This document shows positions 35,938 through 44,527 of a stretch of DNA of 64,000 nucleotides, one piece after another. The stretch lies in contig CP001769.1 of the NCBI GenBank assembly GCA_000024525.1, positions 4,497,001 through 4,561,000 on the forward strand, read 5' to 3'. Each line of letters starts with the position of its first letter. Within the stretch, counting starts at the first letter, position 1. The translations under genes were made by a program, and so were the position numbers. The DNA comes from Spirosoma linguale DSM 74 (GTDB lineage Bacteria > Bacteroidota > Bacteroidia > Cytophagales > Spirosomataceae). The notes beneath the pieces were generated by a model. The model was not told the DNA's origin and made no database searches. It worked only from the letters and a program-made list of their open reading frames with translations.

Positions 35938-36636
35938 ATGGCAAACATTATTAAACGAGCCGCCTTTAAGCTGATGGAAAAAACATTGGCCGAACACGCC
36001 AACGTAGTAGACGTCAGAACATGGAGTCCCGCTTCTATGTACGAAATCGACTTATATCTTCCTACCGTTGATATGAGTAAATGGAAAACCATACCCCGAC
36101 TTAAGTGTAAGGTGGATGAATTTGAATACCGTGATTACACCCCTGCTTGGTGGGAGGCCGAAAAAGGAATTTGTACGTTGTTTGTCGAAACCGGACACAA
36201 CGGAGCAGGTAGCCGATGGGCACAACGCGTTCGGTCAGGCGATCAGCTCCTTGTGGGGCCTGCTCACGCGGCTCAACTACCCCCAAAACCAGGTAAGATT
36301 TTAGCGCTCGCGGATGGTAGTGCGCTTGGTCACATGCTGGGCTTAAAACAGTTGACCTGTGCCGAAGAATACCCCTTGGAGGTAGCCGTAGTTTTCCAGG
36401 AAGACTACCAGATTCCAACTCTATTGAGGGGTGAAAATCCAGAATTTGAGTTTATTGTCAAGCCTGAGGGTACCAGTCTGGAAAATCTCGAAAGCTGGGC
36501 ACAGACCAAAAATTTAAGTGACTACAGTTCCATTTATATTGCCGGTCATATTCCCATGGTTCGGGAATTGCGTAAAAAGCTGAAAAGCAGCGCCGATCCT
36601 AACACAACTATTTATGCGCATGGATTTTGGCGATAA
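35938..36636 (+). CDS. Siderophore-interacting protein (FAD-dependent ferric reductase)
   Basis: 232 residues from ATG 35938 (MANIIKRAAFKLM); the longer frame from TTG 35878 adds unlikely sequence. FAD-binding EYRDYTPAWW near 60, then TLFVETGHNGAGSRWAQRVR, GDQLLVGPA, LALADGSALGHMLGL and the NADPH side YIAGHIPMVRELRKKL are the SIP family marks. Members reduce ferric siderophores in the cytosol to free iron. An AraC gene starts 16 bp downstream, a frequent pairing. Confidence 0.87.
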   Translation: MANIIKRAAFKLMEKTLAEHANVVDVRTWSPASMYEIDLYLPTVDMSKWKTIPRLKCKVDEFEYRDYTPAWWEAEKGICTLFVETGHNGAGSRWAQRVRSGDQLLVGPAHAAQLPPKPGKILALADGSALGHMLGLKQLTCAEEYPLEVAVVFQEDYQIPTLLRGENPEFEFIVKPEGTSLENLESWAQTKNLSDYSSIYIAGHIPMVRELRKKLKSSADPNTTIYAHGFWR

Positions 36637-36652
36637 TCACCCAATACGGCAC

Positions 36653-37513
36653 ATGGCCAAAGAGCCGATCTTGGTCTACCAGATGGATGAACGTTCGGAC
36701 GGGGTAGCCCTTTTCCGCTTGCCACTACCCATGGTACAAGCGTATCAGGATGAACTGGCGAATCCGCACCGGCATGATCATTACACCTGTTTCTTCCTTG
36801 AAGAGGGTACAATAACGACTAGTATTGATTTTCATCCTGTCACCATTAATAAGACGTCTTTCCTATTATCCTATCCGGGCCAAATCCATCAAGTTGGCTC
36901 TGGCCCTACGTGTAAGGGTTGGGTTTTGGGATTTGATGCTAAACTGATTGACAAATCGGTTAAAGATTTATTCGAACAATCGCTCTCAACCGTCATCTTA
37001 TTAACGCTAAATGAAGGAGAACAGGCGTGGTTGAGAACTATGTTGATGCTGATTGATGGGTCCCTGCATGAAAACAAAACGGCCCTTTTCCACCATAAGC
37101 TTGTTCAGACCCTGCTCAATGGGTTTATCTACCGGGTGGCGGCTATTTTCCAGCTACAGCTTTATGACCGGATTCGGGATTACTCGGTTCGCAGCCTAGA
37201 GATGACCAGGAAATTCCGACAGTTACTAAACCAACAGATTCTTACCTGTAAACAACCGTCGGCCTATGCCCAACAGCTAAACGTATCGGCTAGTCATCTC
37301 AATGATACGATCAAATCCGTGACGGGCTTTTCGGTAACGTACCATATCCAGCAAGCGATCTTAACAGAAGCGCAGCGGTTACTGGCTTATACCGACTTAA
37401 CTGTCCAGGAGATTGCCACTCGGTTGGGCTACGAAGATCCAAAATACTTTATCCGTCTATTTGGCAAAGGAAAAGGGCTATCCCCGGCCAAATTTAGGAA
37501 GAGCAACACCTAA
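36653..37513 (+). CDS. AraC-family transcriptional regulator
   Basis: 286 residues from ATG 36653; an upstream ATG at 36614 overlaps the SIP gene and adds unlike sequence. Cupin arm HRHDHYTCFFLEEGTITTSI and HTH domain (AYAQQLNVSASHLNDTIKSV, TVQEIATRLGYEDPKYFIRL, LSPAKFRKS). It is close kin to the AraC gene at 23280. Probably co-transcribed with the siderophore-interacting gene. Confidence 0.87.
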   Translation: MAKEPILVYQMDERSDGVALFRLPLPMVQAYQDELANPHRHDHYTCFFLEEGTITTSIDFHPVTINKTSFLLSYPGQIHQVGSGPTCKGWVLGFDAKLIDKSVKDLFEQSLSTVILLTLNEGEQAWLRTMLMLIDGSLHENKTALFHHKLVQTLLNGFIYRVAAIFQLQLYDRIRDYSVRSLEMTRKFRQLLNQQILTCKQPSAYAQQLNVSASHLNDTIKSVTGFSVTYHIQQAILTEAQRLLAYTDLTVQEIATRLGYEDPKYFIRLFGKGKGLSPAKFRKSNT

Positions 37514-37607
37514 CGGGTGGGCATCTTAGTTTAGCCAGATACGTTGATAATAAATGTCGCTAGCATTACCAGTAAACGCTCCAATAAATAAACTATTCGA
37601 ACCATTC

Positions 37608-38075
37608 CTACCCGTTAGTCTTCAGTATACGGCCATCAATTCGGAAAGGCGCATTCTCAACAATCTTAACGGCATCCTCAAAGCTGGGATGAAGCGTATG
37701 CAATAAGTAATTTCGGGATCGATCAACGATTGCTGAAGGCACTGACACACTCAGCCTATCAGGCGCGTTAAGCCAGTTCTGTAGGTAAGACTGTAAGATC
37801 TCAATCTGCTGCTCATCCTGCCAGTTAGCGGGTAGATCAGCTAATGACACAACATGATGCGTTTCGGGTATGTCTAACACCAGCAAATGGAAGCTGGGCA
37901 AATAGAGCGGATTGAGATGAGCGACTATCTCCAGTAAAGCTAACTCGGGGGTGGCCGACGTATAAAGAATCGGGTAGCCTTTGGAGTTCCAGCGTCCACC
38001 CGCCCGACGCGCGCCTTCTGCCGACAAGGGCTGAGCAATGTAATTGCTCTTATAAAGTCGATATACTAACATCAA
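37608..38075 (-). CDS. RES-domain toxin
   Basis: 155 residues. The RES signature is visible: Arg-Glu-Ser-like set in VYRLYKS, GGRWNSKGYPILYTSATPEL (with catalytic-type Arg, Tyr and Glu of ALLEIVAHL) and the C-terminal SAIVDRSRNYLLHTLHPSF. RES toxins (MbcT, ParT, Res) use NAD as substrate, either degrading it or ADP-ribosylating a target. It follows its antitoxin by 16 bp in one operon. Confidence 0.9.
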   Translation of the reverse strand: MMLVYRLYKSNYIAQPLSAEGARRAGGRWNSKGYPILYTSATPELALLEIVAHLNPLYLPSFHLLVLDIPETHHVVSLADLPANWQDEQQIEILQSYLQNWLNAPDRLSVSVPSAIVDRSRNYLLHTLHPSFEDAVKIVENAPFRIDGRILKTNG

Positions 38076-38091
38076 TCAACAAACTAATCGG

Positions 38092-38574
38092 CTACGAATA
38101 GACGCCATACTCAATGCGGGTCAACACATCATCCACCAAACTAAACCCACTGATGGTGTTCAGCCACTGAAGGGGCGCTTGGCCCTTCAACTCTCGTAGA
38201 GGATAGCGTAGCCAATCCGCCAAGGCCTCCGCTCGACCGTCAAAAACCAGCAAGCCATGAGCCGTCAGGTTTTCTAGTAACAACAACCGCTCCGAGGTCT
38301 GTTGGTCAAGTTGCCCTTCACTACGAAAACGGTGTAGTGTTCGTTCGGCGACTTGCAGAACGATAGCCATCTCTTTAAATGATATTCCAAGCAGCTCAGC
38401 TAGCTGATCCACTTGCTGAGTTGGCACGCCCTTTTGGGCCTGTTCGATGATAGCGAAGCTAGTGGCTCGTTGGGGTTGGTAAGCGGTCTTTGCTGGCCCG
38501 GCTGGTTGAGTAACGCGTCGCCTTGCTGAAGCGGGTGAGGAACCTTGAGCCGGCGGCTGAGAGATAGTAGCCAT
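38092..38574 (-). CDS. Xre/MbcA/ParS-type antitoxin
   Basis: 160 residues. A loose N-terminal region (about 1-40) precedes an Xre-like HTH (VDQLAELLGISFKEMAIVLQ, VAERTLHRFRSEGQL) and the DUF2384 toxin-binding end (VFDGRAEALADWLRYPLREL, LKGQAPLQWLNTISGFSLVD). It should block the RES active site and repress the operon. Confidence 0.9.
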   Translation of the reverse strand: MATISQPPAQGSSPASARRRVTQPAGPAKTAYQPQRATSFAIIEQAQKGVPTQQVDQLAELLGISFKEMAIVLQVAERTLHRFRSEGQLDQQTSERLLLLENLTAHGLLVFDGRAEALADWLRYPLRELKGQAPLQWLNTISGFSLVDDVLTRIEYGVYS

Positions 38575-38602
38575 AAGAGTAATTATTTGCCAGCAAAGGT
38601 AG

Positions 38603-38638
38603 CTGCTTTTTTACAGTAAGTCAACTGCAAAAAAGCAG
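38603..38638 (-). promoter_or_regulatory. Operator candidate of the RES/Xre operon
   Basis: CTGCTTTTTTACA (38603-38615) and TGCAAAAAAGCAG (38626-38638) form an inverted repeat with one mismatch in 13 and a 10-bp spacer, 29 bp upstream of the antitoxin start. Well placed for autorepression. Confidence 0.6.
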
Positions 38639-38670
38639 TAGTGCTGGATGAATAATCGTTCGAGAGAGGG

Positions 38671-38730
38671 GTTCTCATTGAAACGAAAAACGGCTGTGTA
38701 TATCTGCTCCAGAAATCGGGCGATTAGTAA
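38671..38730 (+). repeat. Intergenic repeat family A, right-half copy
   Basis: GTTCTCATTGAAACGAAAAA, TGTATATCTGCTCCAGAAAT, CGGGCGATTAGTAAG follow the second half of the consensus. The first half is lost. Confidence 0.5.
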
Positions 38731-38758
38731 GGCAGTGATTAGAATAGGTATCTCGTAT

Positions 38759-39448
38759 CTACCTGGTTTGGTACCATGAGTTGGGGTCTGTTTGCTTGGA
38801 GAAATCCACCAGACTTAGATAAAATAGAGCCGACGCTGACCACAGTGCGGTATAACCTAGGCCTTTTACCAGCCAAGACAGCTCCAAACCACCAAGGCTT
38901 ATGTAAAGCAACACTGACCCAGCCCACAACAAGTAGGTAAGCAACCGGATCAGCAAGGCGGGGAAGCGTACGACTCCCACTTTCTTCAACCGGGGAGCCA
39001 CTCCTTGGAGCAAAAACCAGCTCAGCATGAGAGCCCATATACTACTTGTCCATTGAACTGAGTTCCAAAGCATCGTCTCACCGAGCACACCTATAAAATC
39101 ACTATTCAAGCCAAAATACAAGCTGGCAAACGTAACAAAGCCGACCACTAGTATCGTTCGAACTCGTTTGTGGGCAGCGAATTGGCTTTTTACCAGGGTC
39201 CGCCAGTCTCGCAACAGACGTTTCGAATACACCTTCCGATAGGTCCATTCCATTTTCTGGATGTTGGTTGGCCCGCCAAAGTCATCAATCGTGTGCTGAA
39301 GTGCCTCCTCAAACGAAAGCGAATCGGCCATCCGGGCTGCCACGGAGGCCACAAAATGGTCCTTCATCTCGTCAATAAAGACGGTTTCAATCAATTCACA
39401 TTGTTGGGTCAGAAAGGTAGTGATGCGAGCCTGTTGAGCCTGAGTCAT
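38759..39448 (-). CDS. Membrane protein with N-terminal HAAS/permease-prefix-like domain, PadR partner
   Basis: 229 residues. A soluble N-terminal domain (about 1-80) with FIDEMKDHFVASVAARMADS, LSFEEALQHTIDDFGG resembles the HAAS domain of proteins encoded beside PadR regulators. Four membrane helices follow. It starts 14 bp after the PadR stop on the same strand, so the two form an operon. The role is probably in sensing or transport with PadR; not known. Confidence 0.75.
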   Translation of the reverse strand: MTQAQQARITTFLTQQCELIETVFIDEMKDHFVASVAARMADSLSFEEALQHTIDDFGGPTNIQKMEWTYRKVYSKRLLRDWRTLVKSQFAAHKRVRTILVVGFVTFASLYFGLNSDFIGVLGETMLWNSVQWTSSIWALMLSWFLLQGVAPRLKKVGVVRFPALLIRLLTYLLWAGSVLLYISLGGLELSWLVKGLGYTALWSASALFYLSLVDFSKQTDPNSWYQTR

Positions 39449-39462
39449 AGCGGTAAAGTTGA

Positions 39463-39819
39463 TTAGGGAGTAGGAAGCTGATGGAGATCACTAGGCGTAA
39501 GTATGCGTTGTAATTGATGGAGAAACTGGTCAATTTGTGCCAATCGATCGACTGCGTTGCCTTGTTGATCCTGGGCAATGGCATAGTATTTACGGGTACG
39601 GCCCTCCACGATTTGAGTTTTGGTGATCAGCATACCGTCGGCTTCCAGTTTGTACAATGCGGGATAAAGGGCCCCTTCGGTAATCTTGAGCTGGCCGTCG
39701 GTGATTTGCTTGACTTTTTGGCAAATTTCATAGCCGTACATCCACTCGGTGTCGGCCAGCAGTTTAAGGATGATGGCACTCAGGCTGCCCTTAAGTAGCT
39801 GATGAGACGTAGTATTCAT
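39463..39819 (-). CDS. PadR-family transcriptional regulator
   Basis: 118 residues from ATG 39819 (MNTTSHQLLKGSLSAIILKL); an ATG 18 bp upstream is in the likely operator. PadR marks: MYGYEICQKVKQITDGQLKI, TEGALYPALYKLEADGMLIT, GRTRKYYAI. Upstream, TAGTATAT occurs twice 17 bp apart and may be the binding site. It probably represses its own operon. Confidence 0.88.
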   Translation of the reverse strand: MNTTSHQLLKGSLSAIILKLLADTEWMYGYEICQKVKQITDGQLKITEGALYPALYKLEADGMLITKTQIVEGRTRKYYAIAQDQQGNAVDRLAQIDQFLHQLQRILTPSDLHQLPTP

Positions 39820-40188
39820 GCCCAAATATACTAGCATTCTTTATATACTACTGAATCTTGGGTATTTTTTTTCATGGCTTATAAATCGCTCCTACTTGAG
39901 ACGAAGGGGAATCCATGTAACTCCATTAGAAATGGGGTGTTTGACGAGGTAGCTTATTGATTAGGCGCGTCTGGTCAGCATTTATAGATAGTCTTGACGG
40001 AATCAGAATGACGACCAATGGCCGTCCAATTCAGGACAGTGCACCGTCCGTTTTCGGACAATAATATCTCAAAACAAGTTTGAAAGAGCCATTTTTAGGC
40101 GTACAGGGCCTACTCATCGTGTTGGTCTCTGATTTGCTATGCAAAGAGAAAACATAGCTTTTATTTTAGACGGAGCCTAGACCCACTT
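39820..40188. other. Divergent intergenic region between two PadR genes, with a family A copy
   Basis: 39876-39945 (plus): GGCTTATAAATCGCTCCTAC, TTGAGACGAAGGGGA, ATGTAACTCCATTAGAAATG, GGGTGTTTG. The rest holds the two promoter regions; no further gene. Confidence 0.55.
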
Positions 40189-40524
40189 ATGAAAGGTACT
40201 CAACTGGGAGAGTTTGAAGAGATCGTGCTATTGACGATTGCCCGACTTTACGATGATGCCTACGGCGTAGCCGTTTTGGACGAACTGAGCCAGCACTTAG
40301 AGCGCCCTATAAGCTTAGGCGTTGTTCATCGGACCATGCAGCGATTAGAAGAAAAAGGACTACTTCAGTCCCGCTTTAGCGAACCGATTGCTCAACGGGG
40401 TGGGCGCAGCAAACGCTTGTTTACAGTAACTATGGCGGGCCAACAAGCTATACAACAAGCCCGACGTATCCGCAATGAGCTGTGGGACGGCATTCCCCAA
40501 ACCGCTTTTGATCATTTACTATGA
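40189..40524 (+). CDS. PadR-family transcriptional regulator
   Basis: 111 residues: LGEFEEIVLLTIARLYDDAY, GVAVLDELSQHLERPISLGV, VHRTMQRLEEKGLLQSR and GGRSKRLFTVTMAGQQA. The stop overlaps the start of the permease gene (ATGA), so the two are coupled. This pair, PadR plus a permease with its own N-terminal prefix domain, is common in Cytophagales. Confidence 0.88.
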   Translation: MKGTQLGEFEEIVLLTIARLYDDAYGVAVLDELSQHLERPISLGVVHRTMQRLEEKGLLQSRFSEPIAQRGGRSKRLFTVTMAGQQAIQQARRIRNELWDGIPQTAFDHLL

Positions 40525-43181
40525 ATCGGACCAATAGATCTCATTCGCACAAATCGGTGGCACCACCACGCTGGGCCGAGCGGTTGCTGACCCGAATTGC
40601 GGCTCCTCATATCCGGGACGAAGTGGTGGGCGATCTGTATGAACTCTATCAAAAGCAACTCCAGCGCTACGGCCCTACCCAAGCCCGGTTATTGTACATG
40701 CTGGAAATACTGCTGCTGGTGCATCCCCGGCTTTGGCGCAAACAAGCCCAATCCCCCTATGTAGCTACAAAATCGACTCATTATTCCCAACCAAACCCCT
40801 TGACCATGCTTAGCACTTATCTTAAAATCGCCTGGCGAAAACTGAATCGGCACAAATCCTATGCGGTAATTAATGTAGTCAGTCTAAGCCTGGGTATTGC
40901 CTGTGCCATTCTGATCTTTACGTTGGTCAACTACCACCTGAGTTTTGACTCCTTCCAGACAGATCAAAACCGGATCTACCGAATTTACACCGAGTTTCAT
41001 GGCGAGAAAGTAACCTATAGCACGGGCGTTCCTAATCCGCTGGGCGAAGCCTTCCGAAGGGATTATCGCGTAGCTGATAAAGTCGGTCGCATTGCCTTTG
41101 TCCCAAAACGAGTGGTGGCCCTATCGCCCCAGAAAAAGTTTGAAGAGGATCTGGCGTTTGCCGATCCGGATTTTCTTCGCCTTGCCGGTTTTCCACTTCT
41201 TCAGGGTAATCCACAAACCGCCTTGCAGGAGCGTAATACAGCCCTGATCACCGAGCGTATTGGTCAAAAATATTTTGGTACCCAGGACCCAATCGGTCAG
41301 CTACTGCGAGTAGACGATTCGCTGGTGGTCCGGATTACGGGAATTCTTCAGAACCTGCCCCCCAACACCGACTTCCGTTCCGAGATCTATATTCCCTTCC
41401 CCAATTTAAAGGATCATAGCCCCTGGATGGTCGAAAAAGACTGGTGGTTCAGCGTCAATAAAGAGATGCAGTGTTTTATCCGGCTCAAACCGGGCGTATC
41501 GGCGGCTTTGGTCGATTCACTGATTCTTTCGGCCATTTCTGATAAGTACTACGACAAAGAGATGGCCAAGTATTTTCGCTTTAAATTACAGCCCCTCGCC
41601 GATGTGCATTTTAATCCGAACCTGCGGGGCCACACCGAGAAAAAAAATCTCTGGACGTTTGTGCTGATCGGCTTTTTTCTGGTCGTGACGGCCTGTGTCA
41701 ATTTTATTAATCTGGCCACGGCTCAGGCGCTGGGGCGCGCTCGGGAAATTGGGGTGCGCAAGGCCCTGGGAAGCCAGCGGGGTGCGCTCTTCTGGCAATT
41801 TATGACCGAAACGAGCCTGATCGCTGGATTGGCCATGATGATCGGGTTGGGGCTGACTTATCTGGCCTTACCCTATGTCAATCAATGGTTTGATATAGGC
41901 CTGGTGCTCCATCCGTTGACGGATGGCTATCTTCTTATTTTTTTACTAGTCCTGCTGCTGATCGTCATTTTCTGTTCAGGCGCTTATCCGGGTCTGATTC
42001 TGTCCCGTTTTCAGCCTGTGCTGGCGCTGAAAGGCAAACTCGTCCAACAGTCGGTTGGTGGCTTCTCCCTACGAAAGGGATTGGTGATCACCCAGTTCGC
42101 GATTTCACAACTGCTCATTATCGGCACCCTAATCATTACCAGCCAGATGCGTTATTCGCAGCAGGCCGATCTGGGTTTTCGGAAAGAGGCCATGGTCATT
42201 CTTCCCGTCCCTGACAATAAAACCCCAAAAATCAATACGTTGAGAGCCCAGCTTTCAGGCCTATCAGGGGTTAAAAACGTAACGTTTTTTGATACACCGC
42301 CCGCATCCGAAGCGTTAGGAAGCACCAGCATACGCTTCGCTTCCCGCCCAAAAGCGGAGGCCTTTTCAATTTCCATAAAATCGGCCGATAACCAGTATAT
42401 CCCGACTTTTTCTATCCCTATTCTAGCGGGGCGTAACCTAAATCCGTCGGACACCGTTCGGGAATACCTGCTGAATGAAACGGCGGTGAAAGCCCTCCAG
42501 TTGGCCTCCATACAGGATGTGATCGGGAAAACGGCTACGATCAATGGCCGACCGGGAACCATTGTGGGTGTGATGAAGGACTTCCATTATAAGTCATTTC
42601 ATGCGGCTATTGAGCCCCTCTGCCTAACCACCCGAAGTGAGAATTACGGTAGTTGCGGAGTCAACGTCAACGGGGCTCATCTGAGTCTAACGTTAGCCAG
42701 TCTTGAAAAAGCCTGGACAGCCCTGTATCCGTCTTCCATTTTCAGCTACCGTTTCCTGGATGAGGACATTGAGCGGCTCTATAAGCTGGATACCATGCTG
42801 TTAAGGCTCATTCAGGGGTTTGCCGGTATTGCGATTTTTTTGGGTTGTCTGGGCTTATATGGATTGGTGTCGTTTATGGCAGCTCAGAAAACGAAGGAAA
42901 TTGGGGTACGCAAGGTATTGGGCGCGAGTACGTCCAGTATCCTCTGGTTATTCGGGAAAGAATTTATGGGGCTGTTACTTCTTGCGTTTGCCCTGGCAGC
43001 CCCGCTGGCGTGGTGGATTATGGAGCGGTGGCTGGCTAATTTTGTGTATCGGATTGAACTTGGGGCGGGCCTATTTAGCCTAGCAATTTTGGTTACGTTC
43101 ATGGTCGCATTGCTAACGGTCAGTTTTCGAAGTGTGAAAGCCGCGCAGATGAATCCGATGAAGACTTTACGGGCAGAATAG
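40521..43181 (+). CDS. FtsX/MacB-like ABC transporter permease with N-terminal prefix domain
   Basis: 886 residues. The first 85 or so form a PadR-linked prefix domain (PPRWAERLLTRIAAPHIRDE, VVGDLYELYQKQLQRYGP, then a membrane helix). The MacB/FtsX plan follows: YAVINVVSLSLGIACAILIF, ALGRAREIGVRKALGSQRGA, VGVMKDFHYKSFHAAIEPLC, KTKEIGVRKVLGASTSSILW and the closing MNPMKTLRAE. No ATPase gene is near. It is complete and ends at a strong terminator. Confidence 0.92.
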   Translation: MNRTNRSHSHKSVAPPRWAERLLTRIAAPHIRDEVVGDLYELYQKQLQRYGPTQARLLYMLEILLLVHPRLWRKQAQSPYVATKSTHYSQPNPLTMLSTYLKIAWRKLNRHKSYAVINVVSLSLGIACAILIFTLVNYHLSFDSFQTDQNRIYRIYTEFHGEKVTYSTGVPNPLGEAFRRDYRVADKVGRIAFVPKRVVALSPQKKFEEDLAFADPDFLRLAGFPLLQGNPQTALQERNTALITERIGQKYFGTQDPIGQLLRVDDSLVVRITGILQNLPPNTDFRSEIYIPFPNLKDHSPWMVEKDWWFSVNKEMQCFIRLKPGVSAALVDSLILSAISDKYYDKEMAKYFRFKLQPLADVHFNPNLRGHTEKKNLWTFVLIGFFLVVTACVNFINLATAQALGRAREIGVRKALGSQRGALFWQFMTETSLIAGLAMMIGLGLTYLALPYVNQWFDIGLVLHPLTDGYLLIFLLVLLLIVIFCSGAYPGLILSRFQPVLALKGKLVQQSVGGFSLRKGLVITQFAISQLLIIGTLIITSQMRYSQQADLGFRKEAMVILPVPDNKTPKINTLRAQLSGLSGVKNVTFFDTPPASEALGSTSIRFASRPKAEAFSISIKSADNQYIPTFSIPILAGRNLNPSDTVREYLLNETAVKALQLASIQDVIGKTATINGRPGTIVGVMKDFHYKSFHAAIEPLCLTTRSENYGSCGVNVNGAHLSLTLASLEKAWTALYPSSIFSYRFLDEDIERLYKLDTMLLRLIQGFAGIAIFLGCLGLYGLVSFMAAQKTKEIGVRKVLGASTSSILWLFGKEFMGLLLLAFALAAPLAWWIMERWLANFVYRIELGAGLFSLAILVTFMVALLTVSFRSVKAAQMNPMKTLRAE

Positions 43182-43195
43182 GTTGTGGAGGGGTT

Positions 43196-43245
43196 GGCTC
43201 CTTAACCGCATCGCTCTGATATGATGCGGTTAAGGAGCCATTTTC
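43196..43245 (+). terminator. Intrinsic terminator of the PadR/permease operon
   Basis: A perfect 17-bp stem (43196-43212 with 43223-43239, 10-nt loop) is followed by ATTTTCATTTTG. It starts 15 bp after the permease stop. Confidence 0.85.
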
Positions 43246-43279
43246 ATTTTGTTTAACGTTTTGGAACCGAATACTACTT

Positions 43280-43335
43280 GGTCTCATAAATCGCTCCTAA
43301 GTGAGACAAGTAGGAGTCACTTGTATTTAATTCTT
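43280..43335 (+). repeat. Intergenic repeat family A, core copy with compensating changes
   Basis: GGTCTCATAAATCGCTCCTA, GTGAGACAAGTAGGAGTC, ACTTGTATTTAATTCTTAA. The second arm pair has changed on both sides (CTCCTA with TAGGAG), so pairing is kept. Confidence 0.75.
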
Positions 43336-43384
43336 AATAAGGGAGATTAACCATCCGATACATTAGCCAAAAAATAGTCTGGTG

Positions 43385-44516
43385 TCAGGAGAGCTGGAGC
43401 AACCCAAACCCGCCCAGACTTCCCAACAGGATGATAAGGACGGGGCTCATTTTTTTGCTAAACAGCGTTAACCCCAAACATACCCCCAGGATGGCAGCGC
43501 CTGGCCAGGATTGCACCGAAGAACTCACTAAATGAACGCCCACCACCGCAATGATGGCCAGGGACGCGGCACTTAACCCATCCAGAAAATAACGCAATGG
43601 CCTGCTTTTTCGGGCTGCGGTAAATAAAAAAGGAAGGCAGAAAGATACCTACCGTAGCCGTCACACCGCCCGAGAAACCGCCGATCAGATAACCGGCGAA
43701 GGTAGCACTCGACAGAATCGGCCCGGGGGTCAGTTGCCCCACGGCAATGGCATCCATTAATTGCTGATGGGTTAACCAGTGATTGTTCCGCACCAGAGAT
43801 TCATCCATGTAGGCATACAGTACATAGCCACTGCCATACAGAATAGCCCCAATTTTAAGGAAGATTAAAAACAGTTTAGTCTCCGAGAAGCGGCTGGGTA
43901 GTTCGAGTAAAAAAGGAAGGACTAACCAACCCGAGAAGGTCAATAGCCTGTCTTTGGTGCGGAACAGCAGGTTGATCAGGCCCGCCCCGACAATCAGCCC
44001 AACTTCGTTAAGTCCGGACAAAGCCCCTAAAAAAGTCAGTAGACAAAGCAGGATGAGCCGACCATTGCCCTGTAGGGTGGTCTTCCAAAGCCGAAAAACA
44101 GTACCGATCACCAGCGCCGTTGTCGCCGGACGCAAGCCAAATAAAAAAGCGTCAACATCCGGCAGTGACCGGTAACGTTGATAGACATACCCCAACAACA
44201 GGCAAAGGAGCATGGCCGGGACGATGTAGCAGATGCCCGCCACGACGAGTCCCCACCGGCCGCCCCGCTCATGGCCACAGTGCATCACCACTTCGACCGC
44301 ATTGGGACCGGGGATAACGTAGGAGGCACTCAGCACATCCATTAACTGCTGATGATTGATCCATTGTCGCCGGATCACCAGTTCCTGCTCCAGGGTGGCG
44401 ACCATGCCGGCAATGCCGCCAAATCCGATGGTACCCAGCTTCAGGCAGGAAAAGGCAATTTGGCCCAGCTTTTTTAGCCTACTTTCCTCGGCAGTATCAC
44501 CGGCTCTTGATTCCAT
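43385..44516 (-). pseudogene. chrA: Chromate transporter ChrA (two CHR domains), frameshifted
   Basis: From ATG 44516 (MESRAGDTAEESRLKK) the frame gives the first CHR domain (LGTIGFGGIAGMVATLEQEL, ASYVIPGPNAVEVVMHCG) and the second (AIAVGQLTPGPILSSATFAG), then fails after GIFLPSFF. One T fewer in the T6 run (A6 at 43626-43631 on the plus strand) joins to LFTAARKSRPLRYFLDGLSA and the normal end LLGSLGGFGLLQLS. Joined length is 377 residues, the usual size. ChrA exports chromate with a proton gradient across the inner membrane. The start follows the amine oxidase stop by 11 bp, so they share an operon. Confidence 0.85.
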
Positions 44517-44527
44517 ACAGCACCCCG

